Source: Paenibacillus sp. J31TS4 (GTDB lineage: Bacteria; Bacillota; Bacilli; Paenibacillales; NBRC-103111). Taken from it: a stretch of 64,000 nt of DNA. Under the pieces are notes generated by a model. It saw only the letters and a list, made by a program, of their open reading frames with translations, was not told the DNA's origin and made no database searches. Below are positions 16,357-25,260 of this stretch, piece after piece. Each line of letters opens with the position of its first letter. Within the stretch, counting starts at the first letter, position 1. The DNA lies in assembly GCF_018403265.1 (NCBI RefSeq), contig NZ_BOSI01000005.1:175205-239204 (forward strand), in the 5' to 3' direction. A program made the position numbers and the translations under genes.

Positions 16357-17226
16357 CTAGCCCTTGACCGATCCGAGCATCACCCCCTTGGCAAAATGCT
16401 TTTGCAGAAACGGATAGACGACGAGAATCGGCAGCGTGGCGAGCAGGATCGCCGCCATCTGGATCGTCTCGGCAGGCGGCGGCTGCACCAGCGTTTGCTC
16501 CGCCATGAGCGAGGTGCTGTCGTTCACGACGACAATTTGCCGCAGCAGCACCTGGATCGGCCATTTGGCCGGATCGTTCAGGTACAAAAGACCGGTGAAG
16601 TAGTTGTTCCAATGAGCCACGGCGTAGAACAGCCCGAACGTGGCGAGCGCCGGCTTCGACAGCGGCAGCACGATGCGGAGGAACACGGTGAACGGGTTGG
16701 CGCCGTCCACTGTCGCCGCCTCGTTCAGCTCTTCCGGCAGACTGAGGAAGAATTGGCGGATGACGATAAGATTCCACGGGCTGATCAGCACCGGCAGGAT
16801 GACGGACCAGATCGAATCAAGCAGCCCGGTCGCCTTGACCACCAGATAAGTGGGGATGATGCCGGCACCGAACAGGAACGTGAACAGCACGAGCAAGAGG
16901 ATCGGCTTGCGTCCCGCGAACGGCCGTGACAAGCCGTAAGCCATCGTCGCCGTGAACAGCAGGTTTAGCGCGGTGCCGACGACGGTGATGAGCACCGTCA
17001 CGCCGATCGACCGCAGGAACCGGTCGTTGGCGAGAATGTAGCGGTAGGCGCCCGCTGTCCATTCCTTCGGCCAGAGAATGAAGTCGCTTTCAAGAAAGTC
17101 CTTCATGGAGGAGAACGACACGGAGAACACATAGAGAAACGGCACGAACATGCAGCAGGCGGTCAGCAGCAGCAGCAAGGCGTTGACGATGTCCAGCAGC
17201 CGGTCGGCCAGCGTACGGTGATGCAT
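16357..17226 (-). CDS. LplC-type carbohydrate ABC transporter permease (cluster 1)
   Basis: A 289-residue CUT1 inner-membrane permease with six predicted helices. The ATPase-docking EAA loop is in ELNEAATVDGANPFTVFLRIVLPLSKPALA near 180-208. The C-terminus ends FLQKHFAKGVMLGSVKG, identical to the paralogue in cluster 2. ATG 17226 lies 6 nt after AAGGAGG; the frame is open upstream inside the lplB gene but without support. It pairs with the adjacent LplB permease to form the channel. Confidence 0.92.
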   Translation of the reverse strand: MHHRTLADRLLDIVNALLLLLTACCMFVPFLYVFSVSFSSMKDFLESDFILWPKEWTAGAYRYILANDRFLRSIGVTVLITVVGTALNLLFTATMAYGLSRPFAGRKPILLLVLFTFLFGAGIIPTYLVVKATGLLDSIWSVILPVLISPWNLIVIRQFFLSLPEELNEAATVDGANPFTVFLRIVLPLSKPALATFGLFYAVAHWNNYFTGLLYLNDPAKWPIQVLLRQIVVVNDSTSLMAEQTLVQPPPAETIQMAAILLATLPILVVYPFLQKHFAKGVMLGSVKG

Positions 17227-17248
17227 AGGGAGCCTCCTTCCTAGTCCG

Positions 17249-18214
17249 TTAATAGATCCCCTCTTCGCCGAACCGCTTGGCGAGCCGGTTCGCGGCGACG
17301 ACGAGGACGAGACCGACGAGCGATTTGAACAGGCCGACGGCGGTGGCGAAGCTGAAGTCCGACTGCAGAATGCCTTTGTAGTACACGTACGTGTCGAGCA
17401 CGTTGCCAACGTTCATGACGTACGGATTCAGCATGAGGAACACCTGCTCGAAGCCGTTGTCGAGGACGGTACCGAGCCGCAGGATGAGCAGAATGACGAC
17501 GGTGCTGCGGATGGCCGGAAGCGTAATGTGCCAGATCCGCCGCAGCCGTCCCGCTCCGTCGACGACGGCCGCCTCGTACAGCTCGGGATGGACGCCGGCG
17601 AGCGCCGCCAGGAAGACGATCGTACCCCAGCCGGATTCCTTCCAGATGACCTCGAGCACGAGCAGCGGCTTGAACAGCGCGGGAAGCTGCAGGAACGGGA
17701 TCGACGAGATCCCGAACAGCCGCTCGAGCAGCAGGTTGACCAGCCCTTCGCTGCGCAGGAAGACGGTGACAATGCCGATGACCACGACCCATGACAGGAA
17801 ATGGGGAAGGTAGACGATCGACTGGATCAGCTTCTTGAACGCGTCGCTTCGCACCTCGTTCAGCATGACCGCCAGCACGATCGGGACCGGGAAGGCGAAC
17901 AAAATCTGCAGGAACGACAGGACGAGGGTGTTGACGAGTACCTGTACGACCTCGGCGTTTTCGAAGATGCGCCGGAAGTTGGCGAGGCCGACCCACGGGC
18001 TGTCCAGGATGCCTTGGAACGGGCTGTACTCCTTGAACGCGAGAATCGAGCCGAGCAGCGGGACGTAGCGGTACAGCAGAAAGTACAAGAGACCGGGCAG
18101 CACGAAGGCGTACATATACCGGCTCTTCCATAGGTTGCGGGCGAGCCGGCCCCGCCTGCGGGCCGCGGCTCTGGGCGCGGGCAGGTTCTCTCGTGGCGTG
18201 GATGCCATGCTCAT
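17249..18214 (-). CDS. LplB-type carbohydrate ABC transporter permease (cluster 1)
   Basis: A 321-residue permease with an N-terminal basic region, then helices from about residue 35 (YMYAFVLPGLLYFLLYRYVPL). The EAA loop reads LYEAAVVDGAGRLRRIWHITLP near 217-238. The C-terminus LAKRFGEEGIY is shared with the cluster 2 LplB. ATG 18214 follows AAGGAGAG. The gap to lplC is 22 nt, so they are cotranscribed. This is the first of the three transporter genes; the AraC regulator lies further upstream, separated by a lipoprotein gene. Confidence 0.92.
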   Translation of the reverse strand: MSMASTPRENLPAPRAAARRRGRLARNLWKSRYMYAFVLPGLLYFLLYRYVPLLGSILAFKEYSPFQGILDSPWVGLANFRRIFENAEVVQVLVNTLVLSFLQILFAFPVPIVLAVMLNEVRSDAFKKLIQSIVYLPHFLSWVVVIGIVTVFLRSEGLVNLLLERLFGISSIPFLQLPALFKPLLVLEVIWKESGWGTIVFLAALAGVHPELYEAAVVDGAGRLRRIWHITLPAIRSTVVILLILRLGTVLDNGFEQVFLMLNPYVMNVGNVLDTYVYYKGILQSDFSFATAVGLFKSLVGLVLVVAANRLAKRFGEEGIY

Positions 18215-18338
18215 ACAGCAGCTCTCCTTCCGGTTCGGATGGTTTCCCTCTCACTGTAGCGAAGGCCGGGACGCAGCGGAAGTTTCCATTCTTTCCGCGC
18301 CCTGCAAGGACGGAAACAAGGCCGCATAAAAAGAAACA

Positions 18339-18380
18339 GCCCCGGCGGATGGCCGCACGGGGCGGGATCTGCCGGGGTTT
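18339..18380 (-). terminator. Terminator after the signal-peptidase-like gene
   Basis: CCCCGGC (18340-18346) pairs with GCCGGGG (18371-18377) across a 24-nt GC-rich interior; the minus-strand exit is TTTCTTTTT. It separates the lipoprotein gene from lplB, so lplBCA needs its own promoter. Confidence 0.55.
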
Positions 18381-18410
18381 TAGACGATGACTAGGCGGGT
18401 TTCCTTGCCA

Positions 18411-19019
18411 TTACGTTTGAGGGGATGCACATGACTTGCAAATCCCTATCGCCTTTCCTTCCACGGTTCTTACCTTCACTTTTTTGATGGTGGAACCGGG
18501 TTCGTTTCGAAACCAATTGTCGCCCACCACAAAAACCTCATCGTCCGACAGAGCAACTTCTTCCATGTCCAGACGATAGACCTCGTCCACGATCACATCC
18601 TTCTCCTTTTTTCCGATATCGGACCGTTTGAACTCTTTTTCCTCCATCCCTCCCACATGAGCCTTCCCATAGAAAGTATCCAGCTTATGTCCATTCACCA
18701 AGAGCTGTCCTTTGCGGATGCTTACTTGTTCGCTCGGGAGCGCAACGACTCTCGATAAAAACTTGCCTTCATACCAAATGACATCCCCTCGCTCGACATG
18801 GTTGGCTTGGTAATGGGCAAAGTCGATGACTGTGTTCATCGCCGGGTTAGACGTGCCCCGATCCATATTGTCGTTTAAGGGCTGCACCAGCCTTTCGTTT
18901 GCGGAACGGGGAGAAAGGTTCGGCAAATCAATAGGCGTGCTGGTATCCGTAATAGAGCTTGCTTGGCAAGAAACCAGCAAAAAGAGAAGAAAGATGCTTA
19001 GCGGCGCAGAATAGGTCAT
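18411..19019 (-). CDS. Signal peptidase I-like lipoprotein lacking both catalytic residues
   Basis: A 202-residue protein with lipobox LLVSC (C18) and an S26-type fold. ERGDVIWYEGKFLSRVVALPSEQV (77-99) matches signal peptidase boxes C and D, and VVGDNWFRNEPGS matches box E (GDNRxxSxDS). The catalytic serine position, normally DSM, reads DNM (N51). The catalytic lysine of KRVIGLPGD reads SRVVALPSE (S89). It therefore should not cleave signal peptides by the usual mechanism; a binding or chaperone role on the outer face of the membrane is possible. It lies between the AraC regulator and lplB of cluster 1 with its own terminator. The cluster 2 copy has no counterpart. Confidence 0.75.
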   Translation of the reverse strand: MTYSAPLSIFLLFLLVSCQASSITDTSTPIDLPNLSPRSANERLVQPLNDNMDRGTSNPAMNTVIDFAHYQANHVERGDVIWYEGKFLSRVVALPSEQVSIRKGQLLVNGHKLDTFYGKAHVGGMEEKEFKRSDIGKKEKDVIVDEVYRLDMEEVALSDDEVFVVGDNWFRNEPGSTIKKVKVRTVEGKAIGICKSCASPQT

Positions 19020-19133
19020 GCCTATCCCTCCTTTGCTTAACGGCCGTCCTTCGCCGCGGACTGCCCCCGGAATCGCCGTGCTCCGGGCCCCGGCTCGCCG
19101 GTGGATTCCTCCTCCGGTGCGGGCCTCCTTCCG

Positions 19134-21428
19134 TTACACGCTTCCCCGGTACCGCTCCCGGTATTGGCCGGGGGGCAGCCCGGTCATCTGCTTGAAGATC
19201 CGGGTAAAATTCTGCGTCGTGGCGTAGCGCAGCCGATCGGTTATCTCCCGGATCGGCATATCGGAATGGACGAGCCATTCCTTCGCCTTCTCGATCCGGT
19301 AGCCGATGACGTAGTCGACGAACGTCGTGCCGACCTCCTCCTTGAACATGCGGCTCAGCTGGGTCGGCGAGCAGCCGCAGCGCTCGGCGATCAGGGTGAG
19401 CGACAGATCGGCCGCAAACTGCTCGTGAATGCAGGCGACGGCCCGGGCGACGAGCTGGCGGCGGCGCGTATCGTCGGCCTGCTCGAGATGGGATCGCAGC
19501 GCGGGAAACAGCTCCTGCTCGAACGCGCTGCCCAGCGCCTCGAGCGATGCGGCCGACGCTACCGCCTCGTACAGGCGGTTACCGGCGATGTCGGGCAGAC
19601 TCTGCCCTCCCTCGGCATAGAACCGCTCGATCTCGCCCAGCAGGCAGCCGAGCAGGCTCATCAGGCCTTCCTCGCCGGCAAGGTAGCCCGGCGCTTCCCC
19701 GAGCAGCGCGCGGAACGCCTCCTCGGCGTCGGACAGGCGGCCCTCGGCGATCGCGGCCAGCACCTCCTGCTTCCGGGCGAGGTAGACCGCATGGAACGCC
19801 CGCATCGCCGCCGCGCTCGCATCGCTGCCGGGAGCCTCCGCCAAGCGGCTGCCCTCCGGGACCCGGTAGCGCAGCCGGCTGAGCGTCCCCTGCAGCCCCC
19901 GGCCAATGGCGCCGAGCGGCCACGCGGCATCGCTTCTCGCCGCCGTCACCTGCAGGCGGAGCAGGATCCCCGCCTGCTCGCGAAGCGCGGCGAGCAGCCG
20001 GTCGAGCTGCTCGCCCGCTTCCGGTTCCGGCAGCTCGCTCCGGAGGAGCAGCACGAGCTGGCCCGGCTCGGGCGCGGCCGGCAAGCAGGCGGGCAGCCCG
20101 GCGCATACCTCGCCGGCGAGCTTGGCGAGTGCGTACTGGAGGAGCGCCCGGTCCCGGGCGGAGTAACGCCGGCGAAAGGCCGGATAGTCGTCGATCGCGA
20201 CGACGCCGAGGTAGAACCGCCCTTCCGGGACCGCGAGGCCGTAAGCGGCGGCGCGGTCCCGCAGCTCCTTCTCCCCGAGCTCGCCCCGCATAAGCTGCAC
20301 GAGCAGCGTCTCCTGCAGGCTCGGCAGCTGGTCCCCAAGCTGCCGGCGCAGCTGCGTATTCGCCTGCACGACGCGGTCGACGTACCCGTCCAGCGCCTGC
20401 AGCCCGTCTCCTCCCGGCTCCGGCCCGCCGGGAATTTTGAACGCCAGGCGCCGGATCGGCAGGTACAACCGCTTCGTGCCGAGCAGGGCGAGCAGCGCCC
20501 AGACCGAGGCGAGCGCGGCCGCGATGCCCCACGAGACGAAGCGGATCACATCCGCTTTGTGGGTAATGTCCCTAACCGGCGTCATGGCGATATACGTCCA
20601 GCCGTTGAACGAAGATGTCTCGGAGGAGAGATGGTAGTCCGTGCCGTCGAGCCGGTATACGGCATTCGCCTTGGTCGGCTTCGTCCAGTAGGCGTACAGG
20701 CCGCTCGCCGTCGGCAGCCGCGAGCCGATGTCCTCCAGCCGGTTGCTGAGCATGATCCTTCCTTCTTCGTCCAGAATCATGAGCCGCCGGTTGACACCGG
20801 GATCGGCCGCGCGAAACGCCTCGTAGATTTGCTGCGGGTCGATGTGGAGCACTACCCAGCCGTCGATGTCCGGCGACCCGACGGGGACCGGACGCAGCAT
20901 CAGGAAATCCTCCTGCCCCGCCCTTGAATACGGGGGAATGACGATGGCACCGTCGTATTTGGGGACCGCATGTTTAATGAGATCGTAGAAAGGGAATTCC
21001 TGCAGCGGCAGCAGACCGAGATGGCTGCCGTACACTTGCCCGAACCGGTTGTAGACGAGCGACACGTGAATGGGGGTGCCGCTGTAGCTCCGGTACTGCC
21101 GCACGACCTCCTTCATGTCGAGCGTCGTCTCCAGCCGCACCGGGTCGTTCTGCGCGATGCCGAGGCGGAGCGATTTCTCGATGGTCCGGTCCGCGGCCAT
21201 CTGCAAAGACGTGAACGCCAGATTCTTCAGCAGCGTGTCGAGCTGATGCTCCACCTGCTTCAGGATCACCTTTTGGTTCCGCTCGCTCTCCTCCTGGACG
21301 CTCTTCCCTGCGAGCGATGCGGACAGCAGACCGAGCAGCAGCACCGGGAAGATGCTCAGCACGAGCAGGTACAGCTTCAGCTTATGGTGATAAGGCAGCC
21401 GGCGAACGAAGGATAACGGTTGCAGCAC
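19134..21428 (-). CDS. Membrane-bound AraC-family sensor regulator (cluster 1)
   Basis: A 764-residue one-component regulator. TM1 lies at about 19-41 (KLYLLVLSIFPVLLLGLL), an extracellular Cache-like sensor region follows to about 290, and TM2 lies at about 298-320. A long cytoplasmic linker leads to an AraC DNA-binding domain at about 660-764 (LTLIAERCGCSPTQLSRMFKEE, then DRLRYATTQNFTRIFKQMTG). Such proteins sense a sugar outside the cell and switch on the adjacent transporter. It is exactly the length of the cluster 2 paralogue and shares stretches such as SSFNGWTYIAMT. It lies upstream of the lipoprotein gene and lplBCA. Confidence 0.9.
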   Translation of the reverse strand: MLQPLSFVRRLPYHHKLKLYLLVLSIFPVLLLGLLSASLAGKSVQEESERNQKVILKQVEHQLDTLLKNLAFTSLQMAADRTIEKSLRLGIAQNDPVRLETTLDMKEVVRQYRSYSGTPIHVSLVYNRFGQVYGSHLGLLPLQEFPFYDLIKHAVPKYDGAIVIPPYSRAGQEDFLMLRPVPVGSPDIDGWVVLHIDPQQIYEAFRAADPGVNRRLMILDEEGRIMLSNRLEDIGSRLPTASGLYAYWTKPTKANAVYRLDGTDYHLSSETSSFNGWTYIAMTPVRDITHKADVIRFVSWGIAAALASVWALLALLGTKRLYLPIRRLAFKIPGGPEPGGDGLQALDGYVDRVVQANTQLRRQLGDQLPSLQETLLVQLMRGELGEKELRDRAAAYGLAVPEGRFYLGVVAIDDYPAFRRRYSARDRALLQYALAKLAGEVCAGLPACLPAAPEPGQLVLLLRSELPEPEAGEQLDRLLAALREQAGILLRLQVTAARSDAAWPLGAIGRGLQGTLSRLRYRVPEGSRLAEAPGSDASAAAMRAFHAVYLARKQEVLAAIAEGRLSDAEEAFRALLGEAPGYLAGEEGLMSLLGCLLGEIERFYAEGGQSLPDIAGNRLYEAVASAASLEALGSAFEQELFPALRSHLEQADDTRRRQLVARAVACIHEQFAADLSLTLIAERCGCSPTQLSRMFKEEVGTTFVDYVIGYRIEKAKEWLVHSDMPIREITDRLRYATTQNFTRIFKQMTGLPPGQYRERYRGSV

Positions 21429-21561
21429 GTTTGACGCCCTCCAATCGGATTCTGCCGATATGTAAGCGGATACAAAAAAATGGGATAAGCAGGGGACAGA
21501 CTATCACCTGCTCGATACCTGTCTTAGTTCTACTTATGCTTATCGTACCACAGCCATGCCA

Positions 21562-21593
21562 GAAAAAAAGACCCATTCCGCAAGGAATGGGTC
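21562..21593 (-). terminator. Terminator after prfC
   Basis: Perfect 10-bp stem gacccattcc/ggaatgggtc (21570-21579 with 21584-21593, loop gcaa). The A run at 21563-21569 makes the minus-strand U-tract. Confidence 0.85.
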
Positions 21594-21697
21594 CTGTTCT
21601 TGGTTTAATCCGTGTCTTTAACGAGTCTTTAACCGGTGTCTTATGCGGTGACCTTAGCACGGAAAAAAGTTGCTCGAGGAGACTTCGCGGCGTCCGA

Positions 21698-23281
21698 TTA
21701 AGGAGCCACCTCAAGGAACCGAGCGTCCGGGTTTTTCTCCATGGCGGTCCGCAGCGCATACTCGTTCTCGAACAGGGCGACGTAGTTGCCCTTCTTGTCC
21801 TTGACCAGCTGCGAGTTGATGCGGAACTTGGACGGGTCGATGCCGTCGCCGACGAGCCAGCGGGCGAACTGGAAGTTCTGCCGCTGCAGCATGACGTCGA
21901 CGCCGTACTCCGCCTTCATCCGATGCTCGAACACCTCGAACTGCAGCTGCCCGACGACGCCGAGAATCGTGTCCTCGAATCCGATCGTCGTGAACACCTG
22001 GATGGTGCCCTCCTCCGTAAGCTGGTCGATGCCCTTCTGGTACTGCTTGTGCTTGAGGGCGTTCTTGACCGTCACCTTGCTGAACAGCTCCGGCGAGAAC
22101 GTCGGCAGCTCCTCGTAGACGATTTCGCTGCCCTGGCTGAGCGAATCGCCAATCCGGAAGATGCCGGGATCGAACAGGCCGATGATGTCTCCCGGGTAGG
22201 CCGTATCGACGATGTCGCGGTCCTGCGCGAGAAATTGCTGCGGCTGCGCGAGCTTGATATCCTTGCCGGCGCGGACGTGCCGCACCGACATGCCCCGCTC
22301 GAACTTGCCCGAGCAGATCCGCAGGAAGGCGACCCGGTCGCGGTGGGCCGGATTCATGTTCGCCTGAATTTTGAAGATGAAGCCCGAGAACTTCTCGTTC
22401 GTCGGCTCGATCGTGCCTACGCTGCTGTTATGGGATTCCGGCTTCGGCGCCATGCTCAGGAAGTTCTCGAGGAACGTCTGGACGCCGAAGTTGTTGATCC
22501 CGCTGCCAAAGAAGACGGGCGTCAGCTCGCCGGCCAGCACCTTCTCCATATCGAGCGGATCTCCCGCCACGTCCAGCAGCTCGAGGTCCTCCTTGAGCCG
22601 CTCATACAGATACGGCCCGGCAATCTGCTCGACGAGCGGATCCTCGTAGCCGGTAACGTCGCGGACTTCGATGTTCGTATGGTCCTCGCCCTGGAACAGC
22701 TCGAGCCGCACCTTCTGGCGGTCGTATACGCCGCAGAACTGCTTGCCCGAGCCGATCGGCCAGTTCATCGGATACGAGCGGATACCGAGCACCTGCTCCA
22801 GCTCCTCCAGCAGGTCGAACGGATTGCGGCCCTCGCGGTCCAGCTTGTTGATGAAGGTAAAGATCGGAATGCCCCGCTGCCGGCATACCTGGAACAGCTT
22901 CTTCGTCTGAAGCTCGACCCCTTTGGCCGAGTCAATGAGCATGACGGCGCTGTCCGCGGCGGTCAGGGTGCGGTAGGTGTCTTCACTGAAATCCTGGTGG
23001 CCGGGCGTATCCAGAATGTTGACCCGGTGCCCATTATAATCGAACTGCATGACCGAGGAGGTGACGGAGATGCCCCGCTGCTTCTCGATCTCCATCCAGT
23101 CCGAGGTCGCATGCTTGCTTGCCTTGCGGCCTTTGACGGTACCCGCGAGCCGGATGGCGCCCCCGAAGAGAAGCAGCTTCTCGGTCAGGGTCGTCTTACC
23201 GGCGTCAGGGTGAGAGATGATGGCGAACGTGCGCCGCTTGTCGACCTCGCTCTGTAATTCTTGGCTTAGCTTGGTAGTCAT
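21698..23281 (-). CDS. prfC: Peptide chain release factor 3
   Basis: A 527-residue translational GTPase. G1 is SHPDAGKTT (23-31), the switch region is KQRGISVTSSVMQF, G3 is DTPGHQDF (92-99) and G4 is NKLDRE (146-151). Domain II and the RF3-specific C-terminal domain follow, giving the usual length. RF3 recycles RF1/RF2 from the ribosome after peptide release. It starts with ATG 23281 and appears monocistronic, with a strong terminator downstream. Confidence 0.96.
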   Translation of the reverse strand: MTTKLSQELQSEVDKRRTFAIISHPDAGKTTLTEKLLLFGGAIRLAGTVKGRKASKHATSDWMEIEKQRGISVTSSVMQFDYNGHRVNILDTPGHQDFSEDTYRTLTAADSAVMLIDSAKGVELQTKKLFQVCRQRGIPIFTFINKLDREGRNPFDLLEELEQVLGIRSYPMNWPIGSGKQFCGVYDRQKVRLELFQGEDHTNIEVRDVTGYEDPLVEQIAGPYLYERLKEDLELLDVAGDPLDMEKVLAGELTPVFFGSGINNFGVQTFLENFLSMAPKPESHNSSVGTIEPTNEKFSGFIFKIQANMNPAHRDRVAFLRICSGKFERGMSVRHVRAGKDIKLAQPQQFLAQDRDIVDTAYPGDIIGLFDPGIFRIGDSLSQGSEIVYEELPTFSPELFSKVTVKNALKHKQYQKGIDQLTEEGTIQVFTTIGFEDTILGVVGQLQFEVFEHRMKAEYGVDVMLQRQNFQFARWLVGDGIDPSKFRINSQLVKDKKGNYVALFENEYALRTAMEKNPDARFLEVAP

Positions 23282-23325
23282 GAGGTGTTCCTTTCTATCG
23301 GGAAAATGGCTGGATCGTCCTATGC

Positions 23326-24390
23326 CTACCGGGAGGCAAGCTTGACGGTCCAGTTCGCCTCCTCAATCCACGAGGAAGCGTCGAACGCACGGCCTTTAAG
23401 CACCACGCGGTCGGCATAAACATATACGTACATCCCCTGCGCCTTCTCCGGGCGCTGGTTATCGTAATTGCGGTTCAGCACACGGCTGACCGCCGAATTA
23501 TGGAACAGATGGAACGTTTCCTTGACATAGTGGGCCGTTCCGTTCGTGAAGTCCTGGTGGCGGTGGCCGCAAAAGACGAACACGTTGGGATGGTTTTTCA
23601 CGATCTGGCGGAACTCCACGGCCCGCATGAGCTGGTGGCTGCCGCCGTTCTGTCCGGCGGGCGGCAGCGGCTGATGGATCATGACGAAGACCGGCTTCCC
23701 GTCCTGCTGCGCTTCGACCCTCTCCCGAAACCAGTTCATCTGCTCGTCGGAATACCAAGCTCCCTCGCCTACCTCTGGTTTGGCCTGCTGGTAGACTTCC
23801 TGGGAGAGCAGCAAAACGGTGTAGCCGTTCACCACCGCCTCGCGGTAAGGCTTCTCCTGACGCATGAACGTCTGGAAAGCCTCCCGCGACTGCACGTCCG
23901 TCTTGCCGTTCGGCATCGCCTCGCGGTTGAAGTTGCCGGATTCGTCGATCCAGACATTATAGTAATCGTGGTTGCCCATATTCGCATACACAGGCGGCAG
24001 CCGGAAGCCCGCCAGCACGTTCTGCAGCTCGCGGTAATCCCGCGGGCGTCCGTAATCCGTCAGGTCGCCCGTCAGGATGACGGCGTCCGGCTTATTCGGC
24101 ATCGTCTCCGAATCCGTGAACGCCTGCTTCAGATGCTTGCTGTGCTCCGGCAAATCCGGATTGATATGAAGGTCGCTCAAGAGCAGCAGCGTCAGCAGCG
24201 GCTCGCCCGGTGCCGGGGTCCGTTCCCCGGTGATGCCGGGAGCGGGCAGCATGGGCGGCTTCTCGGCGGCCGCGGCCGCCGGATCTGCCGTCCAGCCTCC
24301 CGCGCCGAGCTTGCTCCGGAGCCACCACCCGGCTCCGGCGAAGACGGCCAAACTCGCCAGCAGCCATTTCAGGAATGCGCGTCGGGTCAT
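23326..24390 (-). CDS. Exported metallophosphoesterase
   Basis: A 354-residue calcineurin-like phosphoesterase. The N-terminus MTRRAFLKWLLASLAVFAG is a twin-arginine-like signal or anchor. The metal-binding motifs appear in order: SDLHIN (D, H), GDLTD, GNHDYY, a histidine in MIHQPLPP, and GHRHQDF. The phosphodiester or monoester substrate cannot be inferred. The gene lies upstream of prfC with a 44-nt gap and might share its transcript. The RR motif could make it another client of the Tat system. Confidence 0.85.
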   Translation of the reverse strand: MTRRAFLKWLLASLAVFAGAGWWLRSKLGAGGWTADPAAAAAEKPPMLPAPGITGERTPAPGEPLLTLLLLSDLHINPDLPEHSKHLKQAFTDSETMPNKPDAVILTGDLTDYGRPRDYRELQNVLAGFRLPPVYANMGNHDYYNVWIDESGNFNREAMPNGKTDVQSREAFQTFMRQEKPYREAVVNGYTVLLLSQEVYQQAKPEVGEGAWYSDEQMNWFRERVEAQQDGKPVFVMIHQPLPPAGQNGGSHQLMRAVEFRQIVKNHPNVFVFCGHRHQDFTNGTAHYVKETFHLFHNSAVSRVLNRNYDNQRPEKAQGMYVYVYADRVVLKGRAFDASSWIEEANWTVKLASR

Positions 24391-24484
24391 CCCACCAATT
24401 CCCCTCTATCCAAGAAATCGCACTCCTTATTATATCCGCTCGCGGCCGCCTCTGTATAGCGAATCGGGGGGACCTTCCAAAAAA

Positions 24485-24540
24485 AGACAAATCGCAAAAG
24501 CCGCCGGTCCCTCCGCTCAATCGAGAGGGGCCGACGGCTG
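24485..24540 (-). terminator. Terminator after the cyclase-family gene
   Basis: An imperfect long hairpin pairs AGCCG-CCGG-CCCTC with GAG-GGG-CCG-CGGCT (24499-24539). The A-rich left flank (24480-24498) is the U-tract on the minus strand. Confidence 0.6.
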
Positions 24541-24603
24541 TCCTGTCCGGTACGGTCCATGCTTGCCTTCCTGGCTGGGGAGGCGAAGCGGCGGTACGGT
24601 GCG

Positions 24604-25227
24604 TCAGGCTCCGATCAGGAAGGCACGTGCCGGCGCTGCGTCGATGCCCGTCAGCTTGAGAGGGGCGACGACGAGGAAATAGGTTCCCGCGGGCACGTCC
24701 CGCAGGCGCAGTCCCTCGACGACGAGCGCGCCGGCGTTCATCAGCGTCTTGTGCGTGACATGTCCCGGCTGGGCGCGCTCGATGCCGAGTCCGTCCGTCC
24801 CGACGCCGCGGACGCCGATCTCGCTCAGATAGGCCGCGCCTTCCTGGTTGAGATAGACGAACTCGAAGTCGAATTCCTCCGACAGCGAGTTGCGCGTCTT
24901 GAACAGCAGCCACTCGCCCGGCTGAACGCCATGCCGCTCCAGATCGGCGCGGCCGATCGAGTCCTCCACATGCGTCAGATCCAGCACCCGGCACGTTCCT
25001 ACGAGCGATTCGAGCGGAATCGTCTCGATCGTCGCCCCGTCTGCGATCATGTGCAGCGGAGCGTCGAGATGCGTGCCGGTGTGCGTATCAAGGCTGAGAC
25101 GGCTCTCGTGCGGCTTGCCCTCGGCGTGCGACTGCACGGTGCGGATCTCGGGCTTCTTCTCTTCCTTGTTCTTGTAGACTTGCATCCCCGGTTGAATCGT
25201 CATCGAAATGTCGTACAGTTTGAACAT
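24604..25227 (-). CDS. Cyclase-family (kynurenine formamidase-like) metal hydrolase
   Basis: A 207-residue protein of the KynB/cyclase fold. The metal-binding signature HTGTHLDAPLH gives H49, H53, D55 and H59. The C-terminal half includes VGTDGLGIE and HKTLMNAGALVVEGL, usual for the family. Relatives hydrolyse N-formylkynurenine, isatin or similar amides; the true substrate is open because no tryptophan-catabolic genes are nearby. ATG 25227 with GGAGGAG 9 nt upstream is chosen over TTG 25245. It follows zwf by 33 nt and is probably cotranscribed with it. Confidence 0.85.
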   Translation of the reverse strand: MFKLYDISMTIQPGMQVYKNKEEKKPEIRTVQSHAEGKPHESRLSLDTHTGTHLDAPLHMIADGATIETIPLESLVGTCRVLDLTHVEDSIGRADLERHGVQPGEWLLFKTRNSLSEEFDFEFVYLNQEGAAYLSEIGVRGVGTDGLGIERAQPGHVTHKTLMNAGALVVEGLRLRDVPAGTYFLVVAPLKLTGIDAAPARAFLIGA

Positions 25228-25260
25228 CGGCTGCTTCTCCTCCAACTCCCTATGATCTCG

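Noticed and set aside
19101..20927. 608-codon plus-strand open frame opposite the cluster 1 AraC gene
   Set aside because: It is antisense to a well supported gene, its composition is Arg/Pro/Gln-rich as expected for a GC-rich shadow, and it has no ribosome binding site or recognisable domain.
21317..23257. 646-codon plus-strand open frame opposite prfC
   Set aside because: It is antisense to release factor 3, with no family signature.
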